A DNA stretch of 64,000 nt from Ursus arctos. Lineage: Eukaryota; Chordata; Mammalia; Carnivora; Ursidae. The notes under the pieces are model-generated. The model did no database searches and had not been told where the DNA came from. It saw nothing but the letters and a program-made list of their open reading frames with translations. Shown here piece by piece: positions 35,017 through 50,000 of this stretch. Each line of letters opens with the position of its first letter. The first letter of the stretch is position 1. Both the position numbers and the translations under genes were made by a program. The DNA lies in NCBI RefSeq assembly GCF_023065955.2, contig NW_026623019.1:17116350-17180349 (forward strand), in the 5' to 3' direction.

Positions 35017-38000
35017 ATTAGAGAAGCTATTATATACTTACTCGTAATTTTGTTTGTATCTTTGATTTTTTTCCCTTTTACCAAAAAGGAACAAACATTT
35101 CTTTATGTAAAGGGAAAAAGTACTAAACAGAAACAGAGACATAAAACAATTTAATTGTTTAACAGAAAGTTAGAATGCCTAGAATACTAGAACATACGGA
35201 ATTTGACCCATCTGTATACACTAATTGAGATTCATGGTTTCCCGGATATGCAGTAGAAAATCCTGACTTGCTTTCTTAATCATCAAAAAATGTATTAAGT
35301 TATGAATAGTCTTATTGAATGTTATTAGTTAATATTCTTTGAAAAATGATCACGTAAGAGAATATTTGTCTTTTTTCCTTTTTTTTTTTTTTCCTAGCTT
35401 GGAGGTATTATAGCAGAAGTTAATTTGGCTGAGCATTCTACAGTTATTACATTTTCAGATTATCATGATGGAGCAGCTCCATTCCTATTAATAAATCACA
35501 CCAAGAGTGACATTGTTCAGTACAATCAAAGGTAAGAAGATTATCACAAATACAGTATCCCCCTGATTTTAGCAGAGTCTAGGTCATGGGCCATTGACTT
35601 TATGATGATTTCTTAAGAATATAACACTGACGGGGTGCCTGGGTGGCTCAGTTGGTTAAGTGTCTGACCTCGACTCAGGTCATGATCTCAGGATCCTGGG
35701 ATTCAGCCCCATGTCCGGCTCTATACTCAACAGGGAGCATCCCTCTCCCTCTGCTCCTCCCCCCTGCTCATGCTCGCTCAAATCATGCGCACATGCGGGT
35801 GAGCTCTGTCTCTCTCTCAAATATATAAAACCTTTAAAAATAAATCACTGATAATGACATTAAAGACAATTTTTTAAAGAAGGTGTACTGAAGTATGTAG
35901 GGGTAAAACTGACATTAATATCTGTACTTTACTTTTTAAAAATTGTGATGTAATTGACATAACCTTATATTAGTTTCACAAATACAGCATAATGATTTAT
36001 TTGTATATATTGCACATTGATCACCACAGTAAGTCTAGTTAACACCCATCACCACACGTAGTTACAAATTTTTTTTCTTGCGATGACAACTAAAATTCTG
36101 TTGTCAACTTTCAAATATGCAATACAGTAGTATTAACTGTAGCCACCATGCTGTACATTACAGCCCCATGATTTATTTATTTTTTCACTGGAAGTTTGTA
36201 CCTTTTGACCCCTTCACCCACTTCACACCCTATCCCCACCTCCCACCTCTAACAACCATCACCACTTTTTTTTTTTTTTTTTCAATCTATGTGTTTGGAG
36301 TTTTTCATTGTTTTCCTTTGGTGTTTTTGGCTTTTTAGACCCCTTTTATAAATACATACAGATCATGGTCTTTTTCTGTCTGACTTATTTCACTTAGCGT
36401 AATGCGCTTGAGGTCCATCCATGTTGTCACAAATGGCAAAGCTTTGTTCTTTGTGGGTGAATAGCAATCTATTGTATATATACACCACATTTTCTTTATC
36501 CATTCATCCGTCGATGGACACTTTCGTTATTTTCATGTCTTGGCTATTTTAAATAATGGCTGAAGTGACGTGGGGGTGCAGATTTCTTTTTGAGTTAGTG
36601 TTTTTATTTCCTTTGGATAAATATCCAGAGGTGGAATTGCTTGATCAAATGGTAGTTGTATTTTCAATTTTTTGAGGAACGTCTGTTTTCTCTTTTCCAC
36701 ATTGGCTGCACCAGTTTACATCCCCACCAGCAGTCATCCTCATCAACACTTCTTTTCTTGTCTTTTTTGAAAATAGCCATTCTAGTAGGTGTGAGGTGAT
36801 ACCTCATTGTGATTTTGATTTGCATTTCTCTGATGATTAGTGGCATTCATTACTTTTAAAAAGAAAAATGGAAGAACTGAAGCAAGTATGGCAAAAGCTT
36901 GATCATTGTAGAATCTGGTGAAGAAATGTCAGGGTTTATCATAAGAACTTGGTCTGTTTTTTACATTTTTCATATTTTTAATGAACATAATGTAAATTTT
37001 GAAACTTTAGGTTTTTTTCAAGCAGTAGATACCCTCTTCTTGCTGTGATGGGTGTGGGTGGAAAGGACTGCTACATTTTTAAGCTTCCCTAAAGACTATA
37101 TCTAAATCTTGATTTTCCAGGATTACTCTTAACATCGTTTGTTTTAATTTGCTGTGATATCATATCCTCCTAGTACTGTGACAGTTTATGTAACTTTCTG
37201 TTCCTCTTCTTACTTGGTCCCAGGCTCTCCTGAATTTACTTTGCTCTTTTTGTTTTCATCTGTCACTTGTCAGTAAGCCTATATTCATGAGTTCATTTAT
37301 GCTTTCCTTCCACTGCTAAATGTACACTTCTAACCACTGGTTAAGATCAAATAAACATTGAGTAAGGACCCTAAGGCTGGACTAGCAAGTATCTAGAACT
37401 CCTCCTGCCCTATCAGTTTTCTCATTTGTGGAAGATGTTGAGAAACAGGAAAGCCTGTGTTCTATGATTATCCTTCTTACAAAAATAATGAGTTGATTGG
37501 TCATAACCGATGAAAATAAAGAGTTTATTTGCCCTTCAATCCACGTACCCCAAGTAGCCTTTCTCATAGTGTTCAGAATTAAGACCTACAGAGAATGACT
37601 CGAGTAACTCTTTTTTCCGTTCACTCAAGGATAGTGTATGGCTGGTAATGTTCTAGAGCCACACTGAGAAGCTAAGTTAATTCCTTATATACTATGAATG
37701 ATGGAGGGCACCGTAGTTTCTCTGACAACTGGTTGAGCTTGGCTGAAGCTGAACTAGAGACTTCTCAGTCTCATCTGTGGCCTTGACCTTACAGTTATCT
37801 ATACAGTTCAGATATAAAGTGTTTAGAAATCTTAACTACTCCACTGTTAAAATTGTAAAAGTAATAGATACGGGAGAAACTGGAATGTGATCTTATATTG
37901 AAATTCTAAAACCTAAAAAAATTGCGATCTTAATGGAAATTTATAAAATTAACAATCTGTAGTAACGAACACTAGATTTAGGTTTAAAATTATTTGTAGT

Positions 38001-41000
38001 TGTTAAATCAAGAACCTGAAATTGTGGTTTAAAAGAATATTGAGGGGCTCCTGGGCGGCACAGTCGGTTATGTGTCTGACTCTTGGTTTCGGCTCTGGTC
38101 GTGATCCCAGGGTCATGAGTCCAGCTCCCCGCTCAGCACAAAATGTGCTTGGGATTCTCTCTCTTCTTTTTCCTTTGCCCCTCCCCCACCCCCTCTATCA
38201 AACAAACAAACAAATTCATTCATTCATTAATTCCAGAGTCATGTATGCCAGTGATCGCAAAAACTGTATTCCAACATAGACCACTTCTCTTGAGCTTCAG
38301 GCTGCTACCTCCTCCTCGTTATCACATAATTAATAGTTGTAATGTTCTGATAAGTAATAGTATCACATACTCAATCACATAGTTAAACTATTTTTTAAAA
38401 ATCTCCGCTTGTCTAGTCTTTCCTGTAATTATCCTAGTTCAGGCTCCCAAATTTCTTGTTTGAGTAGATTTTTTAATCTGCATCTCTGTAGCTCATGTCT
38501 CTACTTAATCCTCCATTTGCCACCAGAGGTAGGTTTCCAGAAATACTAAATCTAATCTTGTCTGTGTCTTGTTTAGAGTTTTTTAGTGACTTTCCATTTC
38601 TGTTCAAATAAAATATGTTTCTCAGCTACTTTTCTCAACAATTTCTCTTTCCCTATACTTAAGACAAGCTCAAGTCTTGGTTTCCTGAATGCTTTCTGTC
38701 CTTCCATGTGTTTTCACCTTTTTGGTGCTCCTTTCTGCCAGAAAAGCTTCTACGGCCTGTGATCCCTTCCCCACTACCTTAATCTGTGCACCAGTTTTCA
38801 GTTGTACCTTTGCGTATGTAGATTAAAGCATTTGTCACATTTCATTGTCATTGTCTTGTGAGTTTAAGACTGTACGCATGTATAGTTGGCATTTTGAGGA
38901 CTCCAGTTTTATTTTCTTTGAATTCCCATTGCCTATCTGAGAAATATTGAGATGAATTTTCTTTGTAAGAAATATTCTGCAGTGAGTTAAACAGATTACA
39001 ATTTATATGAATTAAAAGCATTTCTCAATATCAATATTTGTAAACCAATTTATCTGTTTTACATTTACATCTGATATTTTTTTCATGGAATAAACAATGC
39101 CCATAGGGCTATTTTCTCCTCTGCTTTTCCTTCCTTGGCTTTGTTGTTGTTAATATGGTTGTTCATTGTTTCCTGCATATAAAAAGTATAGCTGTCAATT
39201 TTCTTAATTCCATAGAAAAATTGTGAAAAGAAAACCATAATCCTGAAATCCCAACACTGTCAACATTTTTTTTAACACTGTCAACATTTTGTTGCATTTC
39301 TTATCACACTGTTTTACTGTTGCTATCTATATTTCTGAATCTCTTGTTTTTAATAGCTATTGTGAGCATGTAAATTTACCCTTAAATAATTTTTAATAAA
39401 TGTTTGATGACCCATCATTTAGATGCACTATAAATATTCTTGAGAATTATGGTTATTGTCTAATTGTGTAATGTTAGAATCCATTTCTTTTAAGAAAGAT
39501 CTTTAACCCATTTGTAGCCCTTCTATTAACTAACTTAAGATTCCTTGCCTTTTTTTGGTAATATGGATTATTTTTTTCTAATGATGATTTGGAAAATATA
39601 AATTCTGTGTTTGTTGTAGATAATTACTTTTTTGTTCTTGAAGATTTAGATGCATTTTAAATTTAGAATGAAACAGAATCTGCTAATTGACCCATGGTGA
39701 AAAAATGGAACACGTTCACATTTTCAGCTTCTCTTTCCAAATTCCCAGTTTCTTATGAATATACTTTGAAATTTTTGGCTCAAATTAATATAAGATGGTT
39801 AGCTTTTCAAAACTGTTTATTCAAGGCTTTTTTTGGCATTTGACAAGTTGATTTGACTAGTTTAGTTTCTTAATATTTTTATATCCCAATTTTTTAAAAA
39901 GTTTTATTTAAGTAATGGCTACACCTGATGTGAGGCTCGAACTCAGGACTCTGAGGTCAAGAGCCAGACCATCTTTAAAGTGAGCCAGTCAGGTGCCTCT
40001 GGCTTGGTTGGAAAAAGACTTTGAGTTACTTTTTCAGTAAGGGTTTGTGGATAATATGTTATTGCTTGTTTGAGAATCTTACTCTTGCAATTAATGACAA
40101 TTTGACATAAAATTTTAAGTCCTAACCTCTTAAAATTGTGTAGACATTGCTCCATTGTTTTCTGGCATTCAATATTACAAAAAAATGTGAGACCAGTCTT
40201 ATTTTTATTCCGTTGTGGGTAAACTGTGATTTTCCTACATGTTTATGGGCAGATTTCCCTATATTTTCTTTAAAACTTAAACTTTTTACAAAGATATGTC
40301 TAGGATGATACCCATTTATATTAATTTTGTGTAATGCCCTGCCATTGAACCTCCGGAGTCTGCTGCTGGTTCAGTCAAAAAAGTTATATTCTATTATTTC
40401 TTTGGTTCGTATCTTCTCCAATTTTTTGTTTTTCTGGGAATTATTTTGTGAGTTGATTGAATTAATTAGATTTATATGCCTTTGTCTTAAGGTTAAAAAA
40501 AAAAAATAGCTGTCTTGTTTTTGCCAGAATAAGACCAATACTTAGGAAAGAGTTCTCAAAAAAATTCTCTTAGATTTAGTATATATAATAGTTGGAATAG
40601 TTTTCTTCCACAATTCATTTGTATTAAAACAGAAGTTCACAAAGAGGTTTCAAAAACAGGGATGGCTGGGCGGCTCAATCTGTTAAGTGTCTGCTTAGGT
40701 CATGATCCCAGGGTCCTGGGATCAAGCCCTGTATCAGGCTCGTTGCTCAGCAGAGAGCCTGCTTCTCCTTCTGCCTGCCGCTCCCCCTGCTCGTGCCCTC
40801 TCTCAAATAAATAAATAAATAAAATCTTTAAAAAAAAAGTTTCAGGGGCGCCTGGGTGGCTCAGTCGTTAAGCATCTGCCTTTGGCTCAGGGCATGTTCC
40901 TGGTGTTCTGGGATCGAGCCCCACGTCAGGCTTCTCCGCTGGGAGCCTGCTTCTTCCTCTCCCACTCCCCCTGCTTGTGTTCCCACTCTCGCTGGCTGTC

Positions 41001-44000
41001 TCTCTCTCTGTCGAATGAATAAATAAAAAAATCTTTAAAATAAATAAATAAATAAAAAGTTTCAAACATGAAACTCTTTATCTTCTAAGTGGGACAGATA
41101 TTTCCCTTGAAATATTCTCATTTTCTTAGAAAACCTCTTTTTCAGGGGCACCTAGTTGACTCAGTCGTTAAGCATCTGCCTTCGGCTCAGGTCATGATCC
41201 CAGGGTCCTGGGATCGAGCCCCGCATCAGGCTCCCTGCTCAGCGGGAAGCCTGCTTCTCCCTCTCCCATTCTCTCTGCTGGTGTTCCCTCTCTCGCTGTG
41301 TCTCTCTCTGTCAAATAAATAAAATCTTTAAAAAAAAAAGAAAAAAGAAAAGAAAACCTCTTTTTCATTGTATAAGGAAAATAAATTTCAATCTACTCTT
41401 AATCAGAACTGCCACAAATCTCAGTGAGTGGACTCAGAATCTGTTATTTTAGATTCTTTGTATATTCATATGCTTGCACTTGATTTAATGCATATTTTTA
41501 CTATTTATGATAGTTCTCTCAGTGAAATAGAAGATTCCCTCCCTCCTGGAAAAGCAGTATTTTATACATGGGCTGATCCAGTGGGCTCTAGAAAGCTGAA
41601 GTGGAGATGTGGAAAAAGCCATGGTGAAGTAACACAAAAGGATGTACGTATGGGGTTAAGTATTACTATGTTCTAAGCATGCTTTTTTTGTTGTTGTTGT
41701 TTTGTTAAGGTATTCTCTTCCTGCTTTGCTAGTTATAAGGCCTGTTTTGTGTCTGTACTTTATACAACTGCCAAAGATTTTTTTTTTAAGTTTCAGGAGT
41801 AGAATTGAGTGATTCATCCCTCACATGTAACACCCAGTGTTCATCATTACCAGTGCCCTCCTTAATCCCCATCACCCATCTAACCCACTCCCCTCTAGCC
41901 ACCCTCACTTTGTTCTCTGTAGTTAAGAGTCTATTTTATGGTTTGCCTCTTTTCTTTCCCCCTTATCTTCATTTGTTTTGTTTCTTAAATTCCACATGTG
42001 AGTGAAATCACATGGTATTTGTCTTTCTCTGACTTATTTCGCTAAGCAAAGTAGTCTCTCAGCAGCAGAAAGAGGAATCAAGGAATCAATCCCATTTGTA
42101 ATTGCATCAAAACCATAAGATACCTAGGAATAAATCTAACCAAAGAGGTAAAAGTAAAAGATCTGTACATCTATCAAAGAAAGTGAGGATGACACACAGA
42201 AGTAGAAAAATATTCCATGCTCATGTATTAGAACCAAATATTGTTTAAAAAAAAATGTCAAAGATTTTAAAAGCAGTATTCAGACTTTAGCCAAAAACAT
42301 TTAAAACCAGATGGGGTCCTATTTTATGGCTACATCATTATTCGCTGCTCTTACATTTTAAAAGGTACACTAGGCTTAGGTAGGTGCTTTCAGCATTTGT
42401 CTCATAACAGAGTCTCTGCACTGACAGCCATTTTAGGTCAATGTGGCTTCTGTGAGGATCATTTAGGGACCCACTAAAGAATTCATTTTTGAGTGGTTTA
42501 TTATAATGATTAAGTTATATATAAGTATTTTCCAGTAACATTTGGAATGACTTTGAGAAATTTTTATTAAAATGTTATTAGTTGGGGCGCCTGGTGTCTC
42601 AGTCGGTTAAGTGTCTGCCTTCTGCTCAGGTCATGATCCCAGGGTCCTGGGATTGAGTCCCTCATTGGGTTCTTTGCTCAGCAGGGAGCCTGCTTCTCCC
42701 TCTGCCTGCCACTCCCCCTGCTTGTGCACGCTCTCTCTCTCTTTCTTTTTGACAAATAAACAAAATCTTAAAAATTTCTTGAGATAGATACTGTGTTAGT
42801 CTGCTTGGGCTGCCATGATGAAATACCTTAGACTGGGTGGCTTAAACAACACAAATTTATTTCTCAGAGTTTGAGAGTTGGAAGCCCAAGATCAAAGGGC
42901 CAGCATGGTCAGGTTCTGGTGAACCTGGTGAGGACTCTTCTTGACTTGCAGTCGACCACCCTCTTACTATGTCTTCACGTGGTGGAAAGAGAAGGAGTGA
43001 GCTCTCTGATGTCTCTTAGCAGGATACTAATCCTGTTGGATCAGAGCCCTAACCCCTCCTTTATGATGTCATTTAATCTTAACTACCTCCATAAAGGCCC
43101 TGTGTACAAAAGAGTCACATTGGAGCTTCAACATATGACTTTGGGGGGAGTGAGGGGACACAATTCAGTTAATAGCAGATACTGAGATCAGTGGTTTTCA
43201 GATTTTCTTCTTATATGAAGTCACTTAAAGGCACAAATTTCCCTCTGAAAACAGCATTAGTTTTATCTCACAAATTTTGATATATTTTATATTTATTATC
43301 CTTTTGTTCAAAATATTTCCTAAATTTTGGGGTGCCTGGGTGGCGCATTCGTTAGGCGTCTGCCTTCGGCTCAGGGAGTGATCCTGGTGTTCTGGGATCA
43401 AGCTCCACATCAGGCTTCTCCGCTAGGAGCCTGCTTCTTCCTCTCCCACTCCCCTGCTTGTGTTCCCTCTCTCACTGGCTGTCTCTCTCTATCAAATAAA
43501 TAAAATCTTTAAACGAAACATTTCCTAAATTTCATTTTTATTTTTTTTGTATTCCATATATATATATTGCTTTGTTTTTAATATTTTACATATTTTTATA
43601 TTTTGTGATTTTTTTTTAATATTTTGGTTTCATGGCTCCTTAGGTCATTGCTTAATTTTCAAAAATAAGGGAATTTTCCAATTATGTTTGTTGATTTCTA
43701 ACTTAATTCCACTGTGATTTGAGAACATACTCTGATTTGGTCCTGAAATTTATTGAGATAGATATTATGGGCCAGATTTTGTGTAGTCATTTTGTGCATA
43801 TTTCACACATATTTGAAAAGAATACGTGTTCTGTAGTTGTTGGTTACAGTGTTCTGTATATGTCAGTTTGTTTAAGTTTATTATATTGTTTAAATCTTCT
43901 AGCTCATTAGGTTTTTTGTGCATATGTTTGCTTGTACCATTGTATTTAAAATCTCCTGTAGATAATATACTTCCATCTTTTAGTTTCATTAATTTTGGCT

Positions 44001-47000
44001 TATATATTTTGAGACTGTGTGATTAGGTTAATAAAATTTAGAGTTGCTGTATCTTCCTGTTAGGTTGATCATTTTAGTATTTAGTCATGCATCATTAGTA
44101 TATAATAGTGCAATGCCCACCATTGTATCTTTTTTAGATTTAAACGTTTAGACTCTCAAAACTATCATAGGCTGCAGTTTGCAACTGCCTACTCAGAAAG
44201 ATACAGGCCAGGGAACAAAGCATGCCAGCCGGGAGCATCGGATATTTTGCCTGGCAGTTAAGGAAGCATTCTCTTTGGTCACCTGCAATGACGGTTTTGT
44301 TGATGGAACAAGGCTCACTTGGGTGTGTTATGAGCCACTTTGACCTACAAGCCCTATTCCACAATAGCACATATCTCTTGTAACAACCCACGACCATAGC
44401 TTATAGGTGTTCTGCAAGGAATGTACAGACATCATTGCACTAAAAGAAATCAATAGTTTTTAGCAATATTACAACACTCATTCTTGACTTACTAAAACCT
44501 GCTGTAAATTAGTACTGATACCACTTTCCCAATAATATGAGGACTTTAGAACTCTTACTCCATTTATCCCCTTTCATCTTATGTACTGTTGTTGTGTGTG
44601 TTATTTCTAAATATATATTAAATCCCATAAGAAGTATTACTACTGCTTTCTGCGACTAATAGTGTTAACTCACATGTTTTCTTTCTTCCGTTTTTTCCTT
44701 CCAACCTGCATCTTCATGTTTCCATTTGTGTTAAATTTTTTTCTCTTCAGTATTTTTCTAATGCAGGTCAACAGCTGACAAATTCTCGTTCAGTTTCATT
44801 TGTCTAGAAATGTCTTTATTTTGTCTTTTTTCTTGGTAGGATATTTATGCTGTATGTCAAATTTCAGAGCTGGCACTTACCTTTTTCCTTCACCTTAGGA
44901 CTCCAGTATTATGTAAATGTTAGACCTTTTCACCATGTCCCTTGTGATTTTCATGTGATATTCTATTGTTTCATCCTTTTCTCTCTGACCTTCAGTATGA
45001 ATATTTTTTTCTGACCTTGCACTATACTTCTCTTGCAGTATCTAATCTCTTAATGTCATCCATTGAGTTCTTAACTTTAATTATTGAAATGATCAGTTCT
45101 AGGATTTCTGTTTTAGAAGTTTTTGTTTCAAAATTCTCTATCTTGTTACATAATTCCTTGAATATGTTAATCATAGCTACCTTAAAGCCTATCTGATAAT
45201 TCTAATATCTAGATCTCTTGTGGATACTGCTACATTTTCTCTTTTATTTCTTAGTTTTCACTCACATCTATTCCTTAAATGCATGTTTAATTTTGACTGT
45301 GTGCTGGACATAATATATGAAAAGTTTTAGCGACAGTTTAGGCTTTGTATAGTGTCCCTTTTTCTTGAGAAGAAATCGTTCTGCCTTTCTCAGGCAGCTG
45401 GTCTAGGGGGAGATTGCCTTAATCTAAAGGGGGATTTTAATGATTTGAATCTAGTCTTTAGTCCTTGTAAGAACCCTGCTACCTAGAGTATAGCCCTTTG
45501 GGGGCTCAACTAAAAGCCTAAGCTGTTGACCCCTTCTTTTTGGTATGCCATATATTCCAGTTTTAATCTTTCCATTTCCATGAGACTACACAATATTTTT
45601 CTGATTTTCTTAACTTCTCGGTGTCTGCTTCTACTTTTAGAATTGGCAGTTGACTTTTTGAGAAAGCAACTACAAATATGAAATTCACTTGTATTGGCTT
45701 TCCTTCTCACTCAGATCTTGGCTTCATTAATCCTCACTGCCTTAGTAGCCTTACTGTCTTTTCAAACACATTATCCTTTTTATATTTTGTCTAGCAAAAG
45801 TTCTTGTTTTTAGCAAGAGGGTTGGTCCAAAGACTACCTACTCATCAACTGCTAGAGCAGTAACTCATGGTATATTTTCAAAATTAAACTTGTTAGCATA
45901 TGGGAGTGTCATGGCATTTTGTGTATTGATTTTGTATGCAGAAAACTCGCTGAATTCTCTAATTAATATTACTTGTTTTTTATTTTTCTGTATGGGCAGT
46001 CATGACTCAAATAATGAGAGTTTTGTTTTCTCCTTTTCGGTCCTTTCATCTTTAATTTCTTTTTGCCTTACTGGACTGGCTAGGATCTTTAATATACTAT
46101 TGAGTGAAAGTGGTGTTTGCGAATATTTTTGCCTTATATCTGATCTTAAATTATATACCTTCAACATTTTGTCTTTAAATATGATCTTTGCCAAAGTTTG
46201 GTATTTTCTTGAGAGGACAATTTGATAAGAGGTTTTAAAAAAAAAAAAACAACTCATCTACTCTTTGTTTGCCAAAGGTTTTATTATGATTGGATATTGA
46301 ATTTTATAAAATGTTTTCTCCCAAATAGGTGCTATTTTATTTGCATAACATTTTTTTCTTGCAAACATCCATCTTGAATCACTTTGTGTCAGTATTTAAT
46401 TCCTCATGTAGAATTTCCTTGAGTGACAGTCCTTGTTGATGGTAAAATTTAGTAGTTTTTGTCTTTAGGCAACTTTATTTTCTACTCTCTGAAGGATATT
46501 TTTGCTGAGTAAGGAGTTTTGGGTTGAGTGTCATTTTCTCAGCATATGGATATATTTTTCCATTGTCTTCTAGTTTTGCTATTGTGGAATCCAGTATAGG
46601 TTTTTTTTGTCTTTTTATATATTTGAGAAGCCTGCCTATAATTGGCCTAATTTTAATTTTTTAATTCTTGGCTATTAGAATTTATTCAGGAAAAATAATT
46701 TTATTTTTATTTAAATAATCATATTTGATCTATTGATTAGTACTTTTGCATATTTATATCATAATAATAAACTTTATAAAGATAAATCTGAAATCCACTT
46801 CAAAATATTAGGACTTCAGAATTATTTGGAAATAAATTAGTTGTCTTATTTTTCAATGTAGTTTTAGTGCTATGTATTTTATTTTAGAAAGTCTTATAAA
46901 TAGCTTAGCTCTTTCTAAGTACTGACTTTATGGTAGCAACTCCACTTTTTAAATTCACTGCATTATAATATGAATGTGTATGATACAATGTGTCCTCCCC

Positions 47001-50000
47001 GCTCCCTGCCATCTCAGACCCCCAGTGGATGCTCAAAACCACTGATAGTACCAAGCCCTATATAATACTTTTTTTTTTTAAGATTTTATTTATTTATTTA
47101 TTTGACAGAGACAGCGAGAGAGGGAACACAAGCAAGGGGAGTGGGAGAGGGAGAAGCAGGCTTCCCTCCAAGCAAGGAGCCCGATGTGGGGCTTGATCCC
47201 AGGACCCTGGGATCATGACCTGAGCCGAAGGCAGACGCTTAACGGCTGAGCCACCCAGGTGCCCCTACCAAGCCCTATATAAACCATGTTTTTCCTATGC
47301 ATACATACCTATGATTAAGTTTAATTTGTAAATTAGGCACAGTGAGAGATTAAAAACAAAAACTAATAATAAAATGGAACAATTATTTACTGTAATAAAA
47401 GTCCTATGAATGTGCTCTCTCTCTCAAAACATTTTGTACTCACCCTTCTTTTGATGATGATGTGAGATGATAAAATGCATACGTGGTGAGATGAAGTGAG
47501 ATGAAAGTTGTAGACCCTGGGATGTAGAATTGGACTACTATTGACCTTCTGACCATATGTCAGAAGGAGGATCATCTGCTTCTGGAACGTGGTTGACCAA
47601 AAGTAGCTGAAACTATGGAATGCAAAACCATGGAGAAGGGGGACTACTGTATATTAAAATTTCCTATTGATCAGAATATTCACTAGAATATTGACCAAAA
47701 ATTCATGGCTATTATTAGAATTTGCTATTGTCATTGAACTTCAAGACCCTGATATTAACACAGAGCTTATAAATAAGGGCTTCCTGCAGAATTAACCATG
47801 TGGTGAATATCTGTGCTTTACAGAGCATGCAACTGAAGTGTCAGATATCTTTTATCCTATTTAATTCAGCTCTGTAAGGAAATATAAATTTCTGACTGAA
47901 CAACTTTTAATATATAACACATTGGTTAGTCTTAGACTAAAGCAGAGAAAATAATAGTTTGTGTTACTGATTAGCCTACAAAAGACGAGTTAGATTTTAT
48001 TAAGATGTAGAAAGAACAATAACAATTGACCTGTCTTTCTGATTAATAACTGCATAATAAAAATGGCAGAAACTAACATCAACTGATTTTAATTATGTAA
48101 ATTTCTGAATGTTATACAAATATTAATTCATTTAGTTTGTCCAACCCTTTGAAGGACTTACCATTATAATTTTCATTTTCAAATGTGGATTATAGATTTC
48201 CTGTTGGTTAATAAGACTCTAATTTTTTATTTTTTGATGGTTTTGTTTTAGGATATGATGACACCTATAAATTTGGGGAAAAAGACCATTTATTTAGTTT
48301 CATTCTTTGAAGGCTTGCAGCGCATTATTTTATTCACTGAAGATCCAAGGGTATTTAAAGTAACATATGAAAGTGAGAAAGCAGAGTTAGCGGAGCAAGA
48401 AATTGTGTTGGCCTTACAAGATGTTGGAATTTCTCTCGTCAACAATTACACAAAGCAAGAAGTAGCCTATATTGGCATTACAAGGTTAGATACATTTAAA
48501 TTTAAATGATTAGTTCTTAATCATTAAGAACGGTGATGATAAAATCTAAAATAATGTAGTTTAAATTTTGTGTTTTGACTATTATACTAAGGTAATGCTG
48601 ATTTAAAAATGCTTTTGACATTTTTTTTTGCCTTTTGAGATAAAGATATGTCAAAAATCAAATTTATAAATCCTGTCTTATGTTGATTCTCTCAGCTTTC
48701 AAAAAAGATTTGTTCAGCTTATCAGAAGTATACTTTATTTAACATGTCGTAAGGAAATATTTAATTTTCTATTACTACCACCACAGTATAGGATACAGTG
48801 TAGATGCTCCATATATAGTTGTTGGAGGAATAAAGCCAATACATTCTTTAATTTGAGCTTGACGCTCTTAAGATACAATAAGGTAATATGGAATATATCA
48901 TTCCCTCGTGTAAGTCATCACCAGTAAAACTCTTTTCTTTATGCCTTTAATATTCCTATTCATAAATGCTTAAGGTAAAATTAATTTGTATATATTAGTG
49001 CCTAATTTGAGAGCATTTCTAGATTCCAGTTTGTATAACCAGCATAATATAGTTTTAACCCTTGAGTTTAAGCTGTCAAACATATATGTTAAAGGTATGT
49101 AGTATAGGTTTAAATTTGTTTTCTATATAAATTCATCTAGAAATGCCCTTGATTTTTCATTGAATGAAATCCATGCCATTTAAAAAGGAATATTAAAAAC
49201 TATTTTCTTACAAATTTTTATTCTCAAGAAATGTGTTTCTTATTTGCTAAGTGCTATGCTAAATGATGTGAGTGCAAAGAGGAATAATACACACTTCCTG
49301 GCTCTCTGTTTATTAAGTGAATATAAATTTTAGAGGGAATTAATAAATAGAATACTTAACATATGTAAGCGGAGTAATTTTAGAATGTGGTTGGATGTTT
49401 TTATTCTGTATGTAAGTCTTTCAGCAATTTTTCAGTAATGAGATTTGTTTCATCCCCTGTTAGATTACTATTTCACACTTTGTCTCATTTTAAACCCGCA
49501 TTTTCTCTCACACCTCACTGCCTTGTATCCCATTTCAGTGAGAAAATGGAAGCAGTCAAAAGGGAATTTCCAAAGACCCACTCCCCCAAATCACAACTTT
49601 CTACCTATGAGCATTTTTTACCTACATACTGTGCCAGCATCTTCTCCACAGTTATAGATACATGTGCTCCTATTTAAAAATATTTTTCAACTTCGCATTC
49701 TGTTCCATTTCCTCTTGCCTTCTTGAGACATTGATCCCACAATTCTCTTCTTTCTCTCTCCTACATCAGTAATTTTTGGCTCTCTTTTGGGTTATGCCCA
49801 TCAGTATTATTTATCTCAACTGAAAAAAAAATTCTCTTGAGCCTACTTTCCCTGCTACCCATATGCCCACTTTTTAGCTTCCCTTTTTAGCCAAACTCCT
49901 CAAAAGTGTTACCAATTACAGAAGGGCTTAATATACTTAGTATATCCAATTATTTTACCCATTCTTTCTTTAACCATCCCCACCAGGATTTTGCTGTCAA

